Numbered from the stretch's first letter, positions 22,148 through 32,908 are shown. The stretch is DNA of 64,000 bases from Adiantum capillus-veneris (GCA_014529385.2 CM043944.1:48836768-48900767); one strand, 5' to 3'. Numbers and translations are program-made. Notes: a model not told the origin generated them from the sequence alone.

Positions 22148-22297
22148 GACCTGCCCATCCATTTTCAGTATATGCTAACAAGCACAAGTAACTAGCACTG
22201 TCCAGGACAACATATTCAGTGAGACCTGCCCATCCGTTTTCAGTATATGCTAACAAGCACAAGTAACTAGCACTGTCCGGGACAACATATTCAGTGA
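22148..22297. repeat. 75-bp tandem duplication
   Basis: Two near-identical units (GACCTGCCCATCC...GTGA) at 22148-22222 and 22223-22297. They differ at only a few positions and contain TATGCTAACAAGCAC, related to the minisatellite unit. Confidence 0.85.
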
Positions 22298-23096
22298 AAC
22301 ATTAACATGCTTCTACCGTGGTGAGGTCAAGCTCATTCTTTGAGGTGGTAGAGCATCTAGTATGGGTTGTTTGCACAACAAATTCACCATAAGAGTATGG
22401 AAGCAAAACTATATGGCAATAAATCATGAGGGAAATATAAAGTACATGAAGACATGAGTAATTGCAAAGAATTATGAAATGCTACAGTGCCATTAAGGAC
22501 GAGTAAATTGCACTTTGATGAAATTAATCAATCAAGAGTTTTGGGCTTATGGATGAATCTATTAATTAGGTAGGTATGGCTAAGGTTAAAACAACTACTC
22601 TAGTAGTAGCAAAGTCAGGAAGATTATCTAAATGAAAGATTCCCCAATTGTGCCTTTCACCTTTGATTAGCCAACTAACTCTCACAACTCCAAACAAGAG
22701 CTTGAATTTTTTCACTTTAAGCTTAATGGAAGTCTTTTTCATGCCTTTTTTTCCTTTTTTATTCAAAATTATTTTCTGTGTGTGCTTATTTTGTATGTCC
22801 ATGGATTTTTCCTTTTCAAAGAAAAGCGCCCACACTGGGAGCCTCGACGGGTCTAGTACCATAACTAATACATGTGTATGCAATACCAAATCAAGACGGG
22901 ATTTCTCTTCCAGCTTAAGATTTCACCTTTGTGGTACTTTTTCTTTTTTCTTCCATGTCCTTTGTATTCTCATTAGTGTCTTTCATTGTTGAAGTGAGCA
23001 AGCTTCTCGATGCCTAAAACACTCCTAAGGTCTCAAACACCCAAATAATTTTACCAACTAGGACTAGTGGTCAAGTAAATGAGTGAACCTAAAGTC
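22298..23096. other. Unassigned A+T-rich sequence
   Basis: No convincing gene, repeat or RNA. Open frames of up to 114 codons here are low-complexity and show no motif. Confidence 0.4.
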
Positions 23097-23100
23097 ACGG
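23097..23100. other. Target-site duplication of element B, left copy
   Basis: ACGG here and at 31843-31846. Five bases would be usual for this group; the fifth base differs (C versus A). Confidence 0.5.
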
Positions 23101-24238
23101 TGTCAAAATTTTTTTTGAGCAAGGGATTGCGCATATGTACATACACAGGCATGGTGCATCGAATAAAGGATTACCCAATTTCCTTAGCCAGGTGGTTATG
23201 TGGGGCCCACATGTGTACAGGTAGGACATGGTGTACATAGTGCATTGATTTTCACTATTACCAGTACCACTGTGTTTTTCTACAATAAGGAGGAGTTGGT
23301 AGCGTGTAAAACTTCTCGAGGAAGTATCCGCGGGCCGACGACGTGAGGTCAGCAGGTGCATCAGATGGCATCTAGTGGCGTCAGGAGGGCGAACGAGGTC
23401 AATATTTGCACGCGGATGAGGACGGACACATCGTGGGTGTTTTCTTGTGAGAGTTATGCAGAAAGGTCATCATTAGGACCACTTTTTGGGGCCACTTCAT
23501 GTGGTGGCGAGATGCATTATTGGAAAAAGATGAGTGCCAAGTGTGCGAATGATGCAAAAAGGTGACAACTATGCACTGCGAGGTCAGTTTTTGGCCTGTT
23601 CGGGGTCCGTTTGAGGTCATCTAAAAGGCCAAGGGTGCCCAACTAATAAAGCTAAGTGTGGGAACTGAAAAAATAGAGAGAAGACCAGAAAAAACGTGGA
23701 GAAGAGAGGAGGAACAGCTGCAGGTGTGTTTTTTGGGTTTTTGGAGCCTGTTTTGGCCGTAAATTGCTCATCCGAGGTCGGATTTGAGCACTTTGACATT
23801 GTAGACTGGGGTTTTGGGCCGTTCCGGACGCGATGGCGCTGTCCATTTTGCCAAATTCCTCACTCTTTTCCTGCTATTTTTCTGTGTAAGTTTCTCCTAT
23901 GAGCGAAGTTTCTGCTCTAGTTTGTGATTGTATCTGGCTTATTTTACCCATATTGTGTGAGCTATTTGCTCCATTGGTGTTGGCCCAAGCTCAATTGTAT
24001 CTAAACATCAGAAATTCTCCTCTTTTGAGCTGATTTTTTTGGGGGTGTGTGTGTGTGTGTGTCTGTGTGGAGTGGGCAAGTGGATAGTCTCTCTCCTCTC
24101 ACTCCAGAGGTGTGTTCCCTGTCTCGGCCAGGTGTGTTGTGTAAGCCGAGTGGTGCCCCATAGTATGTGTGTGTATCTTCCCAAGAGTGTGTGCCGGGTC
24201 GTTATAGAGGCGCTGTGTGTGTTTTCATCCCGCTCACA
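23101..24238 (+). repeat. Left (5') LTR of element B
   Basis: Starts TGTCAAAATT and ends CGCTCACA. It contains a TATA-like CTAAAAGG (about 23622), AATAAA at 23645 and a (GT)n run near 24045. It pairs with 30699-31842. Confidence 0.9.
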
Positions 24239-24244
24239 TTCTTT

Positions 24245-24264
24245 TGGTGCCCCCACGGAGGATC
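24245..24264 (+). promoter_or_regulatory. Primer-binding-like site of element B
   Basis: TGGTGCCCCCACGGAGGATC, six bases after the LTR end. Near-identical to the site in element A. Confidence 0.65.
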
Positions 24265-25318
24265 TTCTTCGAGTACCTTCTGCTTCGAGCTTCAAGCTTC
24301 GAGATTCGGGATTACAGGTTGCAGATTACAGGTTGCAGGTTGCAGATTACAGGTTACAGGTTACAGGGACAGGTACAGGTACAGGTGATTCACACAGGTA
24401 CAGGTAGCTGGAGTACAGTGATATACTAGCAGTGATGTCACTTACAATTGTTGTGGGAATGCATCACTTGGCACCTATTTGAGCGCATTGTCTGCTGGAA
24501 TGTACGTTACTTGTGGAAACTGCCATTGTACGCATTTGTGGAGCCATACTGGTTTTATTTGGCAGTCCCAGCCATTTATGAGACTTGGTCTGGAAGATAG
24601 TCATTTCTGAGACTTGACTATACGCGATTTGCATTAGCCTTCGTGTGAGGGTCGATAGCGTGAGGTTTTTATTGAGCTGGGGGATTCTCAAATGTAGAGA
24701 TCCTTTCGGTGATACAGGTAGCTGGAGCACCCTTTTTGTGACCTCGCCATAGGCTATGTACTAGTGAGTCCTACTTGATGCTCGGGTTCTATTGTTGACA
24801 GTTTATGCATACATAGACAGTCTATATTTTGGGTTCCTACTGCTCTACTTCTGGGGAAACTCTGTCGAAATTTTCTCAAGTTATGATGGCTGGTTTTTTG
24901 GTATTTTGAGCCATTTATGTTGTTATGCTGCTGAAATTGTGGCAAAATCAGAGGTTGAGTCAGGTGTGCCTTCTTGGGAGCTTCATGGTTGGCTTTAATG
25001 GATGATCAAAATGGCCCTCAGTTCACTCCGTTTCATTTAACTCAAAGAATTCAGATTAATGTTCATGTGTCCAGGAAGATCTTTTTCCAGCAGTGCATAG
25101 TCTTTATGTTTGGGCCAAGAAGATTGAGAGAGATCCTGAAATGTCCTTTGCCTGTTGTCATTCCGATGATTAACTATGAAAACTCATTTGATGTGCATGT
25201 GTTTGTCCTTATCTAAAGTTGAGCTCCATTGAAGTTTCTGGGGATTGGGTAGTGAAAAGTTTTGGGTTCTTGCACGTGTGTTCAAAGGGGTTCTCAAAGC
25301 ATCATAATTTGGGTAGCC
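24265..25318 (+). other. Untranslated leader of element B with short tandem repeats
   Basis: At 24309-24412 a run of 6-7-base units (TTACAGG, TTGCAGG, TTGCAGA, then TACAGG) is repeated about 14 times. The motif GATACAGGTAGCTGGAG returns at 24712. No gene is seen in the rest. Confidence 0.6.
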
Positions 25319-25702
25319 ATGGCTTTCTCTTATCCGAAGTTTCATGGAAGAAGTGATGAAGATGTGGAATAATTTTTGGAAAAGATGGAGGTTGCCTACA
25401 TTAGCAGCCAGATTCATGACCCTACGCAAATGTTACGCCTTCTCCAAATTTTTTTGAAGAGTGATGCACGAGTTTGGTCTAAAGCATTTGAAGAGGAGTT
25501 GCGTGTGGCTGATCCACCTGTAAGGTTGAGTTGGGACAATCTACAACATGGGTTGGAAGTGGAGTTTGTGAAGATAGAAGATCCTGACAAAGTGTGGCAA
25601 GAAGTACAGGCTTTGGTGCAAAAGGAAGGTGAGCCAGTATATGCGTACATACGTAAGTTTTCATTGGCATGGGAGCGAATGTGCAAGGCCTTAGCACCAT
25701 AG
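25319..25702 (+). pseudogene. Element B gag, N-terminal part with in-frame stops
   Basis: Capsid-forming Gag opens with ATG 25319 (MAFSYPKFHGRSDEDVE). A TAA at 25370-25372 and a TAG at 25700-25702 interrupt it, both in the same frame as the downstream gag-pol. The Gag core includes YISSQIHDPTQMLRLLQIFL and LVQKEGEPVYAYIRKFSLAW. TAG between AP and VPP and TAA between VE and FLEK would each fit a CAG or CAA codon changed by C-to-T, the common decay of methylated repeats. Confidence 0.75.
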
Positions 25703-25717
25703 GTACCCCCGCTTGAC

Positions 25718-28105
25718 ATGATGAAGAAGGACAGGTTCTTGGCTGGTCTTTGGGAGAATATACGTTGGAGAGTGGAGCTAAAGAAGCCTAGGACATATGA
25801 GGATGCACTAGAGGTAGCAAGGAACAAAGAGTGGAAGCTGAGGAAAATGAGCCAGTTAGGGGTGGAGTCTTTGCCAATGAGGTCTGAATTTCAGCCTATA
25901 GAGTCTTTACAAGGGCGCATGTCAGGGGTTCATCATGAACCAGTAGTTCCTGCTACTACTCAGGTTATGCCAGCAGTGGTCACTACAGCAGTGCAAGATG
26001 ATGGGCTAAGGCAAGACATGAGGCAAATGGTAGATTTGATGAAGAATCTCAGCCTAAACATGCTAGGTCAAGTGGGAAATAATCGAGGTCGAGGGAGGTT
26101 TGCAAATCAGCAAGGAGGTGAAGAAAGGCCTAGGAATGGTGTTGGACAAAGCAATGGTAGGTTTTGGAGGCAGACGCCCACATGTTATAATTGTGGAGAG
26201 TTGGGTCACATCAGCCCGCAATGTGATAAACCACCAAGGATGGGGGGAGACATGTATCCATTGCCAAGACAGGTGCTAACTAGGTCAAATGATTATGGCA
26301 TCGAAATTAAGGGAGACGAAGGAACCAGTGGACTGACCCAGGAGGAAAAGGGAAAGACAAAAGTGCTAAGTGTAGTCACCTTGGCGAAGGCATCAAAGCT
26401 AGAGGATACATTAGTGATGCCTATTGGGAAGAGGACCACAGAGGATAAGGAAGGAAGAAGTGCCCCAGGTCCTAGTAAGAAGAAAGGAAAGAGCCATGAA
26501 GGCGAGGATGTCAAGGCCAAGAGGAAAAGGAGATCTCATCGAAAGTTTCATGTTTCAGATTTTCCACTAGGGGATGGGCAATTAAGCTATGACTTGAAGG
26601 AGGATCTGACGAGCAAGAAGGCAGATGTTACTTTTGGGCAGCTTATAGAGATGGTGCCTAAGCTAAAGCGACAGTGGAAGAGGATGGTTAACCCAATGGA
26701 GAAAGATCCAGAGAGAGGTTCAGTAAAGGTGTTGGCAATGGATGAGCTACCAGACATTTGTCCAATAGTAGATGTGTGGCATAAAAGGAAAAATTTGGGA
26801 CAAGGTTATGTGGATGGCGGAGCCCAAATATGCGTCATAACACACTCATGCGTTGAGAAGATGGGTCTCACAGTGGCTGTGGTGTCAGGTTTTCGGATCA
26901 GATTGGCAAACCATCAAAAAGTAAAATGCTTGGGTGTTGTAAAGAGCTTAGAAGTGGAGGCATATGATGCAAAGGCAGTGGTTGATTTTCATGTGATGCC
27001 ATCAGGGTTGGGAGCATATCCTATTATACTGGGCAGACCATGGTTACGTGCAGTGGGAGCTGTTCAAGATTGGCGACATGGTACGGTTAGCCTCTATGGA
27101 AAGACAGGTACCAAGACGCTTTATAATATGGACACAAGGAAACGATTAGAGGATCTTTATGAAGATGAGGATGAGTCTAGTGATGAAGACTCTTCCACGG
27201 TGACAAATGAGGACAGTGATAGCACTACCAGCAGTGATGAGGATGCTGATGTTGCATTTCTTTTGATGGATAAAGAAATCCAGGAGTGTGGTTTAGTCGC
27301 ATTTGCGAATGAAGTTGAAGATGAAAGTGAAGGGCCTTATGAAGTGATTGAAGGGCTGATGCAAACCAAGGTTGAGTTGTCAAAGAAGCAGGAATTAATG
27401 ACGCAAATGATTAGTGGAGACCTCTCAGCTATGGAGAAGGATATATTTTTGCATATGCTAGCTAGTTTTCCTGATTTGTTCATTACTTCATATGAAGAGA
27501 TCAGAGGGTTCAAGGGTGAAGAGATGCATATAGAGCTGAAAGAAGGTGCTAAGCCAGTGCGGCAAAGGCTAAGAAGGATGGGTCAAGAGCAAATGGAAGC
27601 CTTGCGGGTAGAGGTGGACAAGTTATTGAAGGCAGGGTTCATAGTTCCAGTGGAGACCACAGAATGGGTGAGTCCAGTAGTAGTCAGTCCAAAGAAGGAT
27701 GGGAAGTGGAGGATTTGTGTAGATTTTAAGCCCTTAAACGCAGCCACTAAGAAGAACCCATATCCTCTTCCATTCATCGATCAGATCTTGGATTCAGTGG
27801 CAGGTTATGAGAGGTACAGTGTGTGTGATGGTTTTTCAGGCTATTTTCAATTGAAGATTGCTCTTAAAGACCGCACAAAGACAACTTTTATTATGCCATG
27901 GGGCTGCTATTGCTACACAGTATTGCCATTTGGGTTGTCAAATGGACCTTCCTTCTATCAAGAGAGAGCAAATTGGGTGTTGGAACCATTCATTGGTAGT
28001 TGTGTTAAAGCTTTTATGGATGACTTCTGTGTCTATAGCAGTAGGGCTGATCACCATGAGAAGCTGCAGATGGTATTGGCTCGATATGATGAATGTGGAG
28101 GATAG
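25718..28105 (+). CDS. Element B gag C-terminus, protease and reverse transcriptase N-terminus
   Basis: An open stretch of 795 codons in the gag-pol frame. In order: the rest of Gag; zinc knuckle CYNCGELGHISPQC (26183-26224); a Lys-rich linker; VSDFPLGDG block; protease with YVDGGAQICV (Asp at 26813) and YPIILGRPWL; an acidic Asp/Ser/Glu-rich stretch (27150-27260); then RT with SPVVVSPKKDGKWRICVDF, CDGFSGYFQLKI, LPFGLSNGPSFYQ and catalytic FMDDF (about 28013-28027). It ends at TAG 28103-28105 within the RT. The following sequence (LNPKKCHLAQPRVKLLGHMV) continues in the same frame. The start at 25718 only reflects the preceding stop; the true frame begins at 25319. Confidence 0.88.
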   Translation: MMKKDRFLAGLWENIRWRVELKKPRTYEDALEVARNKEWKLRKMSQLGVESLPMRSEFQPIESLQGRMSGVHHEPVVPATTQVMPAVVTTAVQDDGLRQDMRQMVDLMKNLSLNMLGQVGNNRGRGRFANQQGGEERPRNGVGQSNGRFWRQTPTCYNCGELGHISPQCDKPPRMGGDMYPLPRQVLTRSNDYGIEIKGDEGTSGLTQEEKGKTKVLSVVTLAKASKLEDTLVMPIGKRTTEDKEGRSAPGPSKKKGKSHEGEDVKAKRKRRSHRKFHVSDFPLGDGQLSYDLKEDLTSKKADVTFGQLIEMVPKLKRQWKRMVNPMEKDPERGSVKVLAMDELPDICPIVDVWHKRKNLGQGYVDGGAQICVITHSCVEKMGLTVAVVSGFRIRLANHQKVKCLGVVKSLEVEAYDAKAVVDFHVMPSGLGAYPIILGRPWLRAVGAVQDWRHGTVSLYGKTGTKTLYNMDTRKRLEDLYEDEDESSDEDSSTVTNEDSDSTTSSDEDADVAFLLMDKEIQECGLVAFANEVEDESEGPYEVIEGLMQTKVELSKKQELMTQMISGDLSAMEKDIFLHMLASFPDLFITSYEEIRGFKGEEMHIELKEGAKPVRQRLRRMGQEQMEALRVEVDKLLKAGFIVPVETTEWVSPVVVSPKKDGKWRICVDFKPLNAATKKNPYPLPFIDQILDSVAGYERYSVCDGFSGYFQLKIALKDRTKTTFIMPWGCYCYTVLPFGLSNGPSFYQERANWVLEPFIGSCVKAFMDDFCVYSSRADHHEKLQMVLARYDECGG

Positions 28106-28141
28106 CTAAATCCAAAGAAATGTCATCTAGCACAGCCAAGG

Positions 28142-30670
28142 GTGAAGTTATTGGGCCACATGGTGTCAGAAAATGGCATTGAGGCTGATCCAGACAAGGT
28201 TAAGTCTATTATTCTTCTTCCATCACCTATGAGTACGAAGCAATTGGCAACCTTTATACACAAAGTGAAGTACATGGCACGGTTTATTCCATTGTCTTCG
28301 CAGCTTCTTTATCCATTACAGCAAGTGGCAAAGCATGATCCATTGCAATGGGATGACAAGTGTGAAGAAGTGTTTCAAGAGGTGAAAGAGGTGTTAGGGG
28401 GGTTGTCAGCCATGCAGGCTCCTGATTGGGAGAAAGTTTTTTATGTAAATCCATCAGTAGGGGATGATGCCATTGGAGCCATGCTATTGCAAAAGGGGAA
28501 GGGCAGCCATTATATGAGGCCAGTGTATTGTGCAAGCCGAGTGAAGTTGGTAGCGGAGAGAAAGTTATCGGAAGTAGAGCTAGTGATGGCCAGTGTAATA
28601 TTTGCTTGTCGACGATTTCGTCATTACTTGCTACCACGGCCTTTTGTTTTCTTGACGAGTTATGCCTTTTTGCCACAGTTAATTAATGGTATTAACATGT
28701 CAAATGTGGTGAAGAAATGGGTAATTGAGCTGCAAGAGTTTGAGTTCTCTTTTCTAGTGGAAGATAGTACAAGGGCTACCCTAGCTGATTTGTTGACCTA
28801 TAAGGAGAATCCCCTTATTGTTAAGGAAGAGGTGGTGAGAAAGGTAGTTGAAGAAGTGCCACAGATCAGCAATGCACATGTGTTGTTCTTTGATGGTTCA
28901 TACAGAAAGAGCCATGATGCAGCTTCAGGGGGTATAGCACTTTATGATCCAGAGGGGAAGCTAGTATGCAAGAGAGGGTTCAAATTGGATGCGCATAGTA
29001 ACAATGAGGCTGAATATGCTACATTGGAAGCCGGATTACACATTTGTTTGAAGCATGGGGTTCGAAGGTTGAGCATAAAAGGTGATGCCTTGTTAGTGGT
29101 GAAGCAAGTGTTGGGTGTGTGGAAGAGCAAGAACACCTCATTGAAGGAAATGTGCTTCAGAATTAAAGGCCTGTTAAAAAAGTTTGAAGCATGGAGCATC
29201 AAACACATTGAACGTGCTCTAAATGGAGAGGCACATGAAGCAGCTCAAGGCATGATTGGGGAGCTATTCGTATTGAGGACCAATTTACCTCTTTATCATG
29301 GCCGGGAAAGTTTGGCTCAAGAAGAGGAGTTTTTGCTAACAGGAATCATATCAAAGGAGATTCAGAAGTCTAAGAAGTATGGCTTTGTGCGTAGAGCATA
29401 CAGGTACAAATTGATTGGTGATGTCTTATACATGAAAGGGGCTGATCTAGTTTTGAGACGTGTACCTTGGCGGGAGGAGCTTTACAGAGTGTTGGAAGAG
29501 AATCATGAAGGCGCATGTGGTGGCCATTTTGCTCTAAAGATCACCTTGCATAAGATTTTGCAAGAGGGGTATGTATGGCCTAGTTTGCACAAGGATGTTT
29601 ACCATTGGTGTAGGTCTTGCAATAGGTGTCAAGCGTTTGGGAAGAGAGTGTTGAAGCCAGAGCTACGAAAAACCATTATGGCGTTTGATGTGTTTGAAAA
29701 GTGGGGGATTGATGCAATAGGCCCGTTACCTATCACAAGCAAGGGCAAAAGCTATATTTTGACGGCAGTGGACTATCTTTCTAGATGGGCAGAGGCTATA
29801 GCAGTAAAACAGATCACTGCAAAGGATGTGGCAAAATTTGTGTATGATGAAATATGTTGCAAGTTTGGGGTGCCATTAGAGCTACTTTCAGATAAGGGGC
29901 CAGGATTTAGAGCTAAACTGCTAGACTTCTTATGCACAAAGATGAAGATTAAGCACCACCATACCACTCCTTATTACCCACAGTGTAATGGCTTAAATGA
30001 AAGATTCAATGGTGAGTTGGTACAAATTCTTTCTAAAGTGACAGAGCACCAAGGAAAGAATTGGGATTTGGAATTGCCTAGTGCATTATGGGCTTACCGT
30101 ACTTCGGTGAAGACAGGTACAGGGTTTACTCCATTTCATTTGGTGTATGGAAAGGAAGCACTATTGCCTGTGGAGGTAGAGTTGCCTGCGGTCAAGATGT
30201 TAGAGAAGTTGCTTGGGTCGCCTAGTGATGCATTCAAAGAGAGGCTCTTGCAGTTACAAGAGGTCCAGTTGGATAGGATGAGCGCATTGGAGCATTATGG
30301 GCAGATGCAGGATAAGGCTTTGACAAAGATAAATGAAAAGGTCAAAAGTAAGGGTATCAAGAAACTTGACTTGGTTTTGCGCTACAACAGTAAGCTGGAC
30401 AACACCTTCCAAAAGAAGTTTCAAATTAAGTGGGAAGGCCCTTTCAAGGTAGTAGAGTGTTTTCCAAATGGCACATATCAGCTGGCTAACCTGGATGGTG
30501 TTCTACATAAGTCAAGGGTAAATGGATTGCGTCTTAAATTGTATCATGCTAGATTGATGATGGTGGAGCAAGATGAGCTATCTGTGGAGCAAGCAATGTT
30601 GGTGAAGGATGAGGAGACCTGTGATACGGCGAGTCTCATATCTCTCTTTGCTGCTGCTGATCATGAATGA
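28142..30670 (+). CDS. Element B RT C-terminus, RNase H, archaeal-like RNase H and integrase
   Basis: 842 codons continuing the same frame after the TAG at 28103. The RT thumb and connection (LLGHMVSENGIEADPDKVKS) come first. RNase H 1 has Asn and Ser where catalytic Asp residues are expected (FYVNPSVGDDAIGAMLLQ, FLTSYAFLPQL), so it is probably inactive. A second RNase H follows (FFDGSYRKSH, SNNEAEYATL, IKGDALLVVKQ, ALNGEAHEAA; the last has His in place of Asp). Integrase has HHCC (HEGACGGHF, CRSCNRC), Asp in WGIDAIGPLP (29705), Asp in LLSDKGPGF (29887), Glu in NGLNERFNG (about 29998) and a C-terminal QIKWEGPFKVVECFPNGTYQ. Ends RH at 30670. Confidence 0.88.
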   Translation: MKLLGHMVSENGIEADPDKVKSIILLPSPMSTKQLATFIHKVKYMARFIPLSSQLLYPLQQVAKHDPLQWDDKCEEVFQEVKEVLGGLSAMQAPDWEKVFYVNPSVGDDAIGAMLLQKGKGSHYMRPVYCASRVKLVAERKLSEVELVMASVIFACRRFRHYLLPRPFVFLTSYAFLPQLINGINMSNVVKKWVIELQEFEFSFLVEDSTRATLADLLTYKENPLIVKEEVVRKVVEEVPQISNAHVLFFDGSYRKSHDAASGGIALYDPEGKLVCKRGFKLDAHSNNEAEYATLEAGLHICLKHGVRRLSIKGDALLVVKQVLGVWKSKNTSLKEMCFRIKGLLKKFEAWSIKHIERALNGEAHEAAQGMIGELFVLRTNLPLYHGRESLAQEEEFLLTGIISKEIQKSKKYGFVRRAYRYKLIGDVLYMKGADLVLRRVPWREELYRVLEENHEGACGGHFALKITLHKILQEGYVWPSLHKDVYHWCRSCNRCQAFGKRVLKPELRKTIMAFDVFEKWGIDAIGPLPITSKGKSYILTAVDYLSRWAEAIAVKQITAKDVAKFVYDEICCKFGVPLELLSDKGPGFRAKLLDFLCTKMKIKHHHTTPYYPQCNGLNERFNGELVQILSKVTEHQGKNWDLELPSALWAYRTSVKTGTGFTPFHLVYGKEALLPVEVELPAVKMLEKLLGSPSDAFKERLLQLQEVQLDRMSALEHYGQMQDKALTKINEKVKSKGIKKLDLVLRYNSKLDNTFQKKFQIKWEGPFKVVECFPNGTYQLANLDGVLHKSRVNGLRLKLYHARLMMVEQDELSVEQAMLVKDEETCDTASLISLFAAADHE

Positions 30671-30681
30671 TCTAGCAGGCT

Positions 30682-30691
30682 AGGGGATGGG
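30682..30691 (+). other. Polypurine tract of element B
   Basis: AGGGGATGGG lies seven bases before the right LTR start TGTCAGGAG. Confidence 0.6.
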
Positions 30692-30698
30692 CAAATTA

Positions 30699-31634
30699 TG
30701 TCAGGAGTTTTTTTGAGCAAGGGATTGCGCATATGTACATACACAGGCATGGTGCATCGAATAAAGGATTACCCAATTTCCTTAGCCAGGTGGTTATATG
30801 GGGCCCACATGTGTACAGGTAGGACAGGGTGTACATAGTGCATCGATTTTCACTATTACCAGTACCACTGTGTTTTTCTACAATAAGGAGGAGTTGGTAG
30901 CGCATAAAACTTCTCGAGGAAGCTATCCGCGGGCCGACGACGTGAGGTCAGCAGGTGCGTCAGATGGCATCTAGTGGCGTCAGGAGGGCGAACGAGGTCA
31001 ATATTTGCACGCGGATGAGGACGGACACAACGTGGGTGTTTTCTTGTGAGAGTTATGCAAAAAGGTCATCATTAGGACCACTTTTTGGGGCCACTTCATG
31101 TGGTGGCGAGATGCATTATTGGAAAAAAGCTGAGTGCCAGGTGTGCGAATGATGCAAAAAGGTGACAACTATGCACTGCGAGGTCAGTTTTTGGCCTGTT
31201 CGGGGTCCGTTTGAGGTCATATAAAAGGCCAAGGGTGCCCGATTAATAAAGCTAAGTGTGGGAACTGAAAAAACAGAGAGAAGACCAGAAAAAACGTGGA
31301 GAAGAGAGAAGGAACAACCGCAGGTGTGTTTTTTGGGTTTTTGGAGCCTGTTTTGGCCGTAAACTGCTCATCCGAAGTCGGATTTGAGCACTTTGACATT
31401 GTAGACTGGGGTTTTGGGCCATTCCGGACGCGATGACGCTATCCACTTTGCCAAATTCCTCACTCTTTTCCTGCTGTTTTTCTGTGTAAGTTTCTCCTAT
31501 GAGCGAAGTTTCTACTCTAGTTTGTGATTGTATCTGGCTTATTTTACCCATATTGTGTGAGCTATTTGCCCCATTGGTGTTGGCCCAAGCTCAATTGTAT
31601 CTAAACATCATAAATTCTCCTCTTTTGAGCTGTG

Positions 31635-31665
<31 letters not shown>

Positions 31666-31842
31666 TCTGTGTGGAGTGGGCAAGTGGATAGTCTCTCTCC
31701 TCTCACTCCAGAGGTGTGTTCCATGTCTCGGCCAGGCGTGTTGTGTAAGCCGAGTGGTGCCCCATAGTGTGTATGTGTATCTTCCCAAGAGTGTGTTTCG
31801 GGTCGTTATAGAGGCGCTATGTGTGTTTTCATCCCGCTCACA
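30699..31842 (+). repeat. Right (3') LTR of element B
   Basis: TGTCAGGAG...CGCTCACA, co-linear with the left LTR over its whole length. The flank continues with ACGG. Confidence 0.9.
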
Positions 31843-31846
31843 ACGG

Positions 31847-32723
31847 CTTCCTAACCTCAAGGCTCATCCATAAGATTAAACTCTAGTTCATCAACCTAAT
31901 CAAATACAAATTTATATATCGATAATGGCAGATAACAAAACATAACTAAATGCACTTAGTCAAACCATGGAAAACCACAATTAGAAATTATAAATATGCA
32001 CCATCATGAATTATGGAAAGTAGTACACATGGATATATGGAGTTGCTCATTTTGTCAAAGTAGATGTTCTCAGCCATGTGGATGCAGATCCGTATAAGTT
32101 CTACACAACAATATCAAGCAACAAGGCACTATACCTCTAGGAGGCATGTCAGTGTGAAAAGACCAAAAGTCTTGGAAAACAAGCTGAAACAAAATCTAGA
32201 CCCCTAACCGACCTATCTGTTATCACTTATGGAATCAAGGGAAGAGGATATCGTATAGACTGGGTGGCATCCTAAGGCTAGGCCTATATCGTCATCATCT
32301 AGATAAACAAAATAATTGTAAGTGAGGCCATAGTATTTCTCAGATTCTTCATCATCTTTGTGTGCATATATGTTAATCAAGAACCTTGCTATGCATGGAT
32401 ACTCATCTTGTGCAAAAGAATAGGCATGTACCACTGAAGAAACATTTGTTTTTGGGTAAAGTCACTACTAGTCTATAGATGTATTAGTCATTCTAACTCC
32501 TCAAAAAAAAAAATCATATGCGAGTCTCTCTACCAAATCCCATTCACAAGAAAGTACATGGTAGCATATATGAAACACTTGAGAAAAATAAAAAGTGTAC
32601 CTATCATAAAAAATAAAAGCACATCCCTTTGGTGAACTAGCCATCTCTGAGAACACAGATAGATTTGGTTAGGTCTCTAAAACATGAGGGTTGTTGCTTG
32701 TTCTTCTTGATGTGACATGTTGC
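31847..32723. other. Unassigned A+T-rich flank
   Basis: No convincing open frame or repeat. Short minus-strand frames (for example 32213-32434) carry no recognisable motif. Confidence 0.4.
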
Positions 32724-32908
32724 GTTTGGATTATGTGTTGGGTCCAATAGGGTGGTGTTTGGATTATGTGTTGGGTCCGATAGGGTGCTCTCTCGTTTGG
32801 ATTATGTGTTGGGTCCGATAGGGTGCTCTCTCGTTTGGATTATGTGTTGGGTCCGATAGGGTGCACTCTCGTTTGGATTATGTGTTGGGTCTGATAGGGT
32901 GCACTCTC
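32724..32908. repeat. 38-bp tandem repeat, five units
   Basis: GTTTGGATTATGTGTTGGGT begins each unit, at 32724, 32757, 32795, 32833 and 32871. The first unit is 33 bp, the other four are 38 bp. They end in GGGTGCTCTCTC or GGGTGCACTCTC. Confidence 0.92.

Larger units (their letters stand above)
23101..31842 (+). mobile_element. Ty3/gypsy LTR retrotransposon B, complete, dual RNase H type
   Basis: An 8.7-kb element with 1138- and 1144-bp LTRs that differ at roughly 30-40 positions by eye. It has a primer-binding-like site, a leader of about 1 kb, one continuous gag-protease-RT-RNase H-second RNase H-integrase frame (25319-30670) interrupted only by in-frame stops, and a polypurine tract. A 4-bp ACGG flanks both ends (23097-23100 and 31843-31846). 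It is related to element A but much better preserved. Confidence 0.92.
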
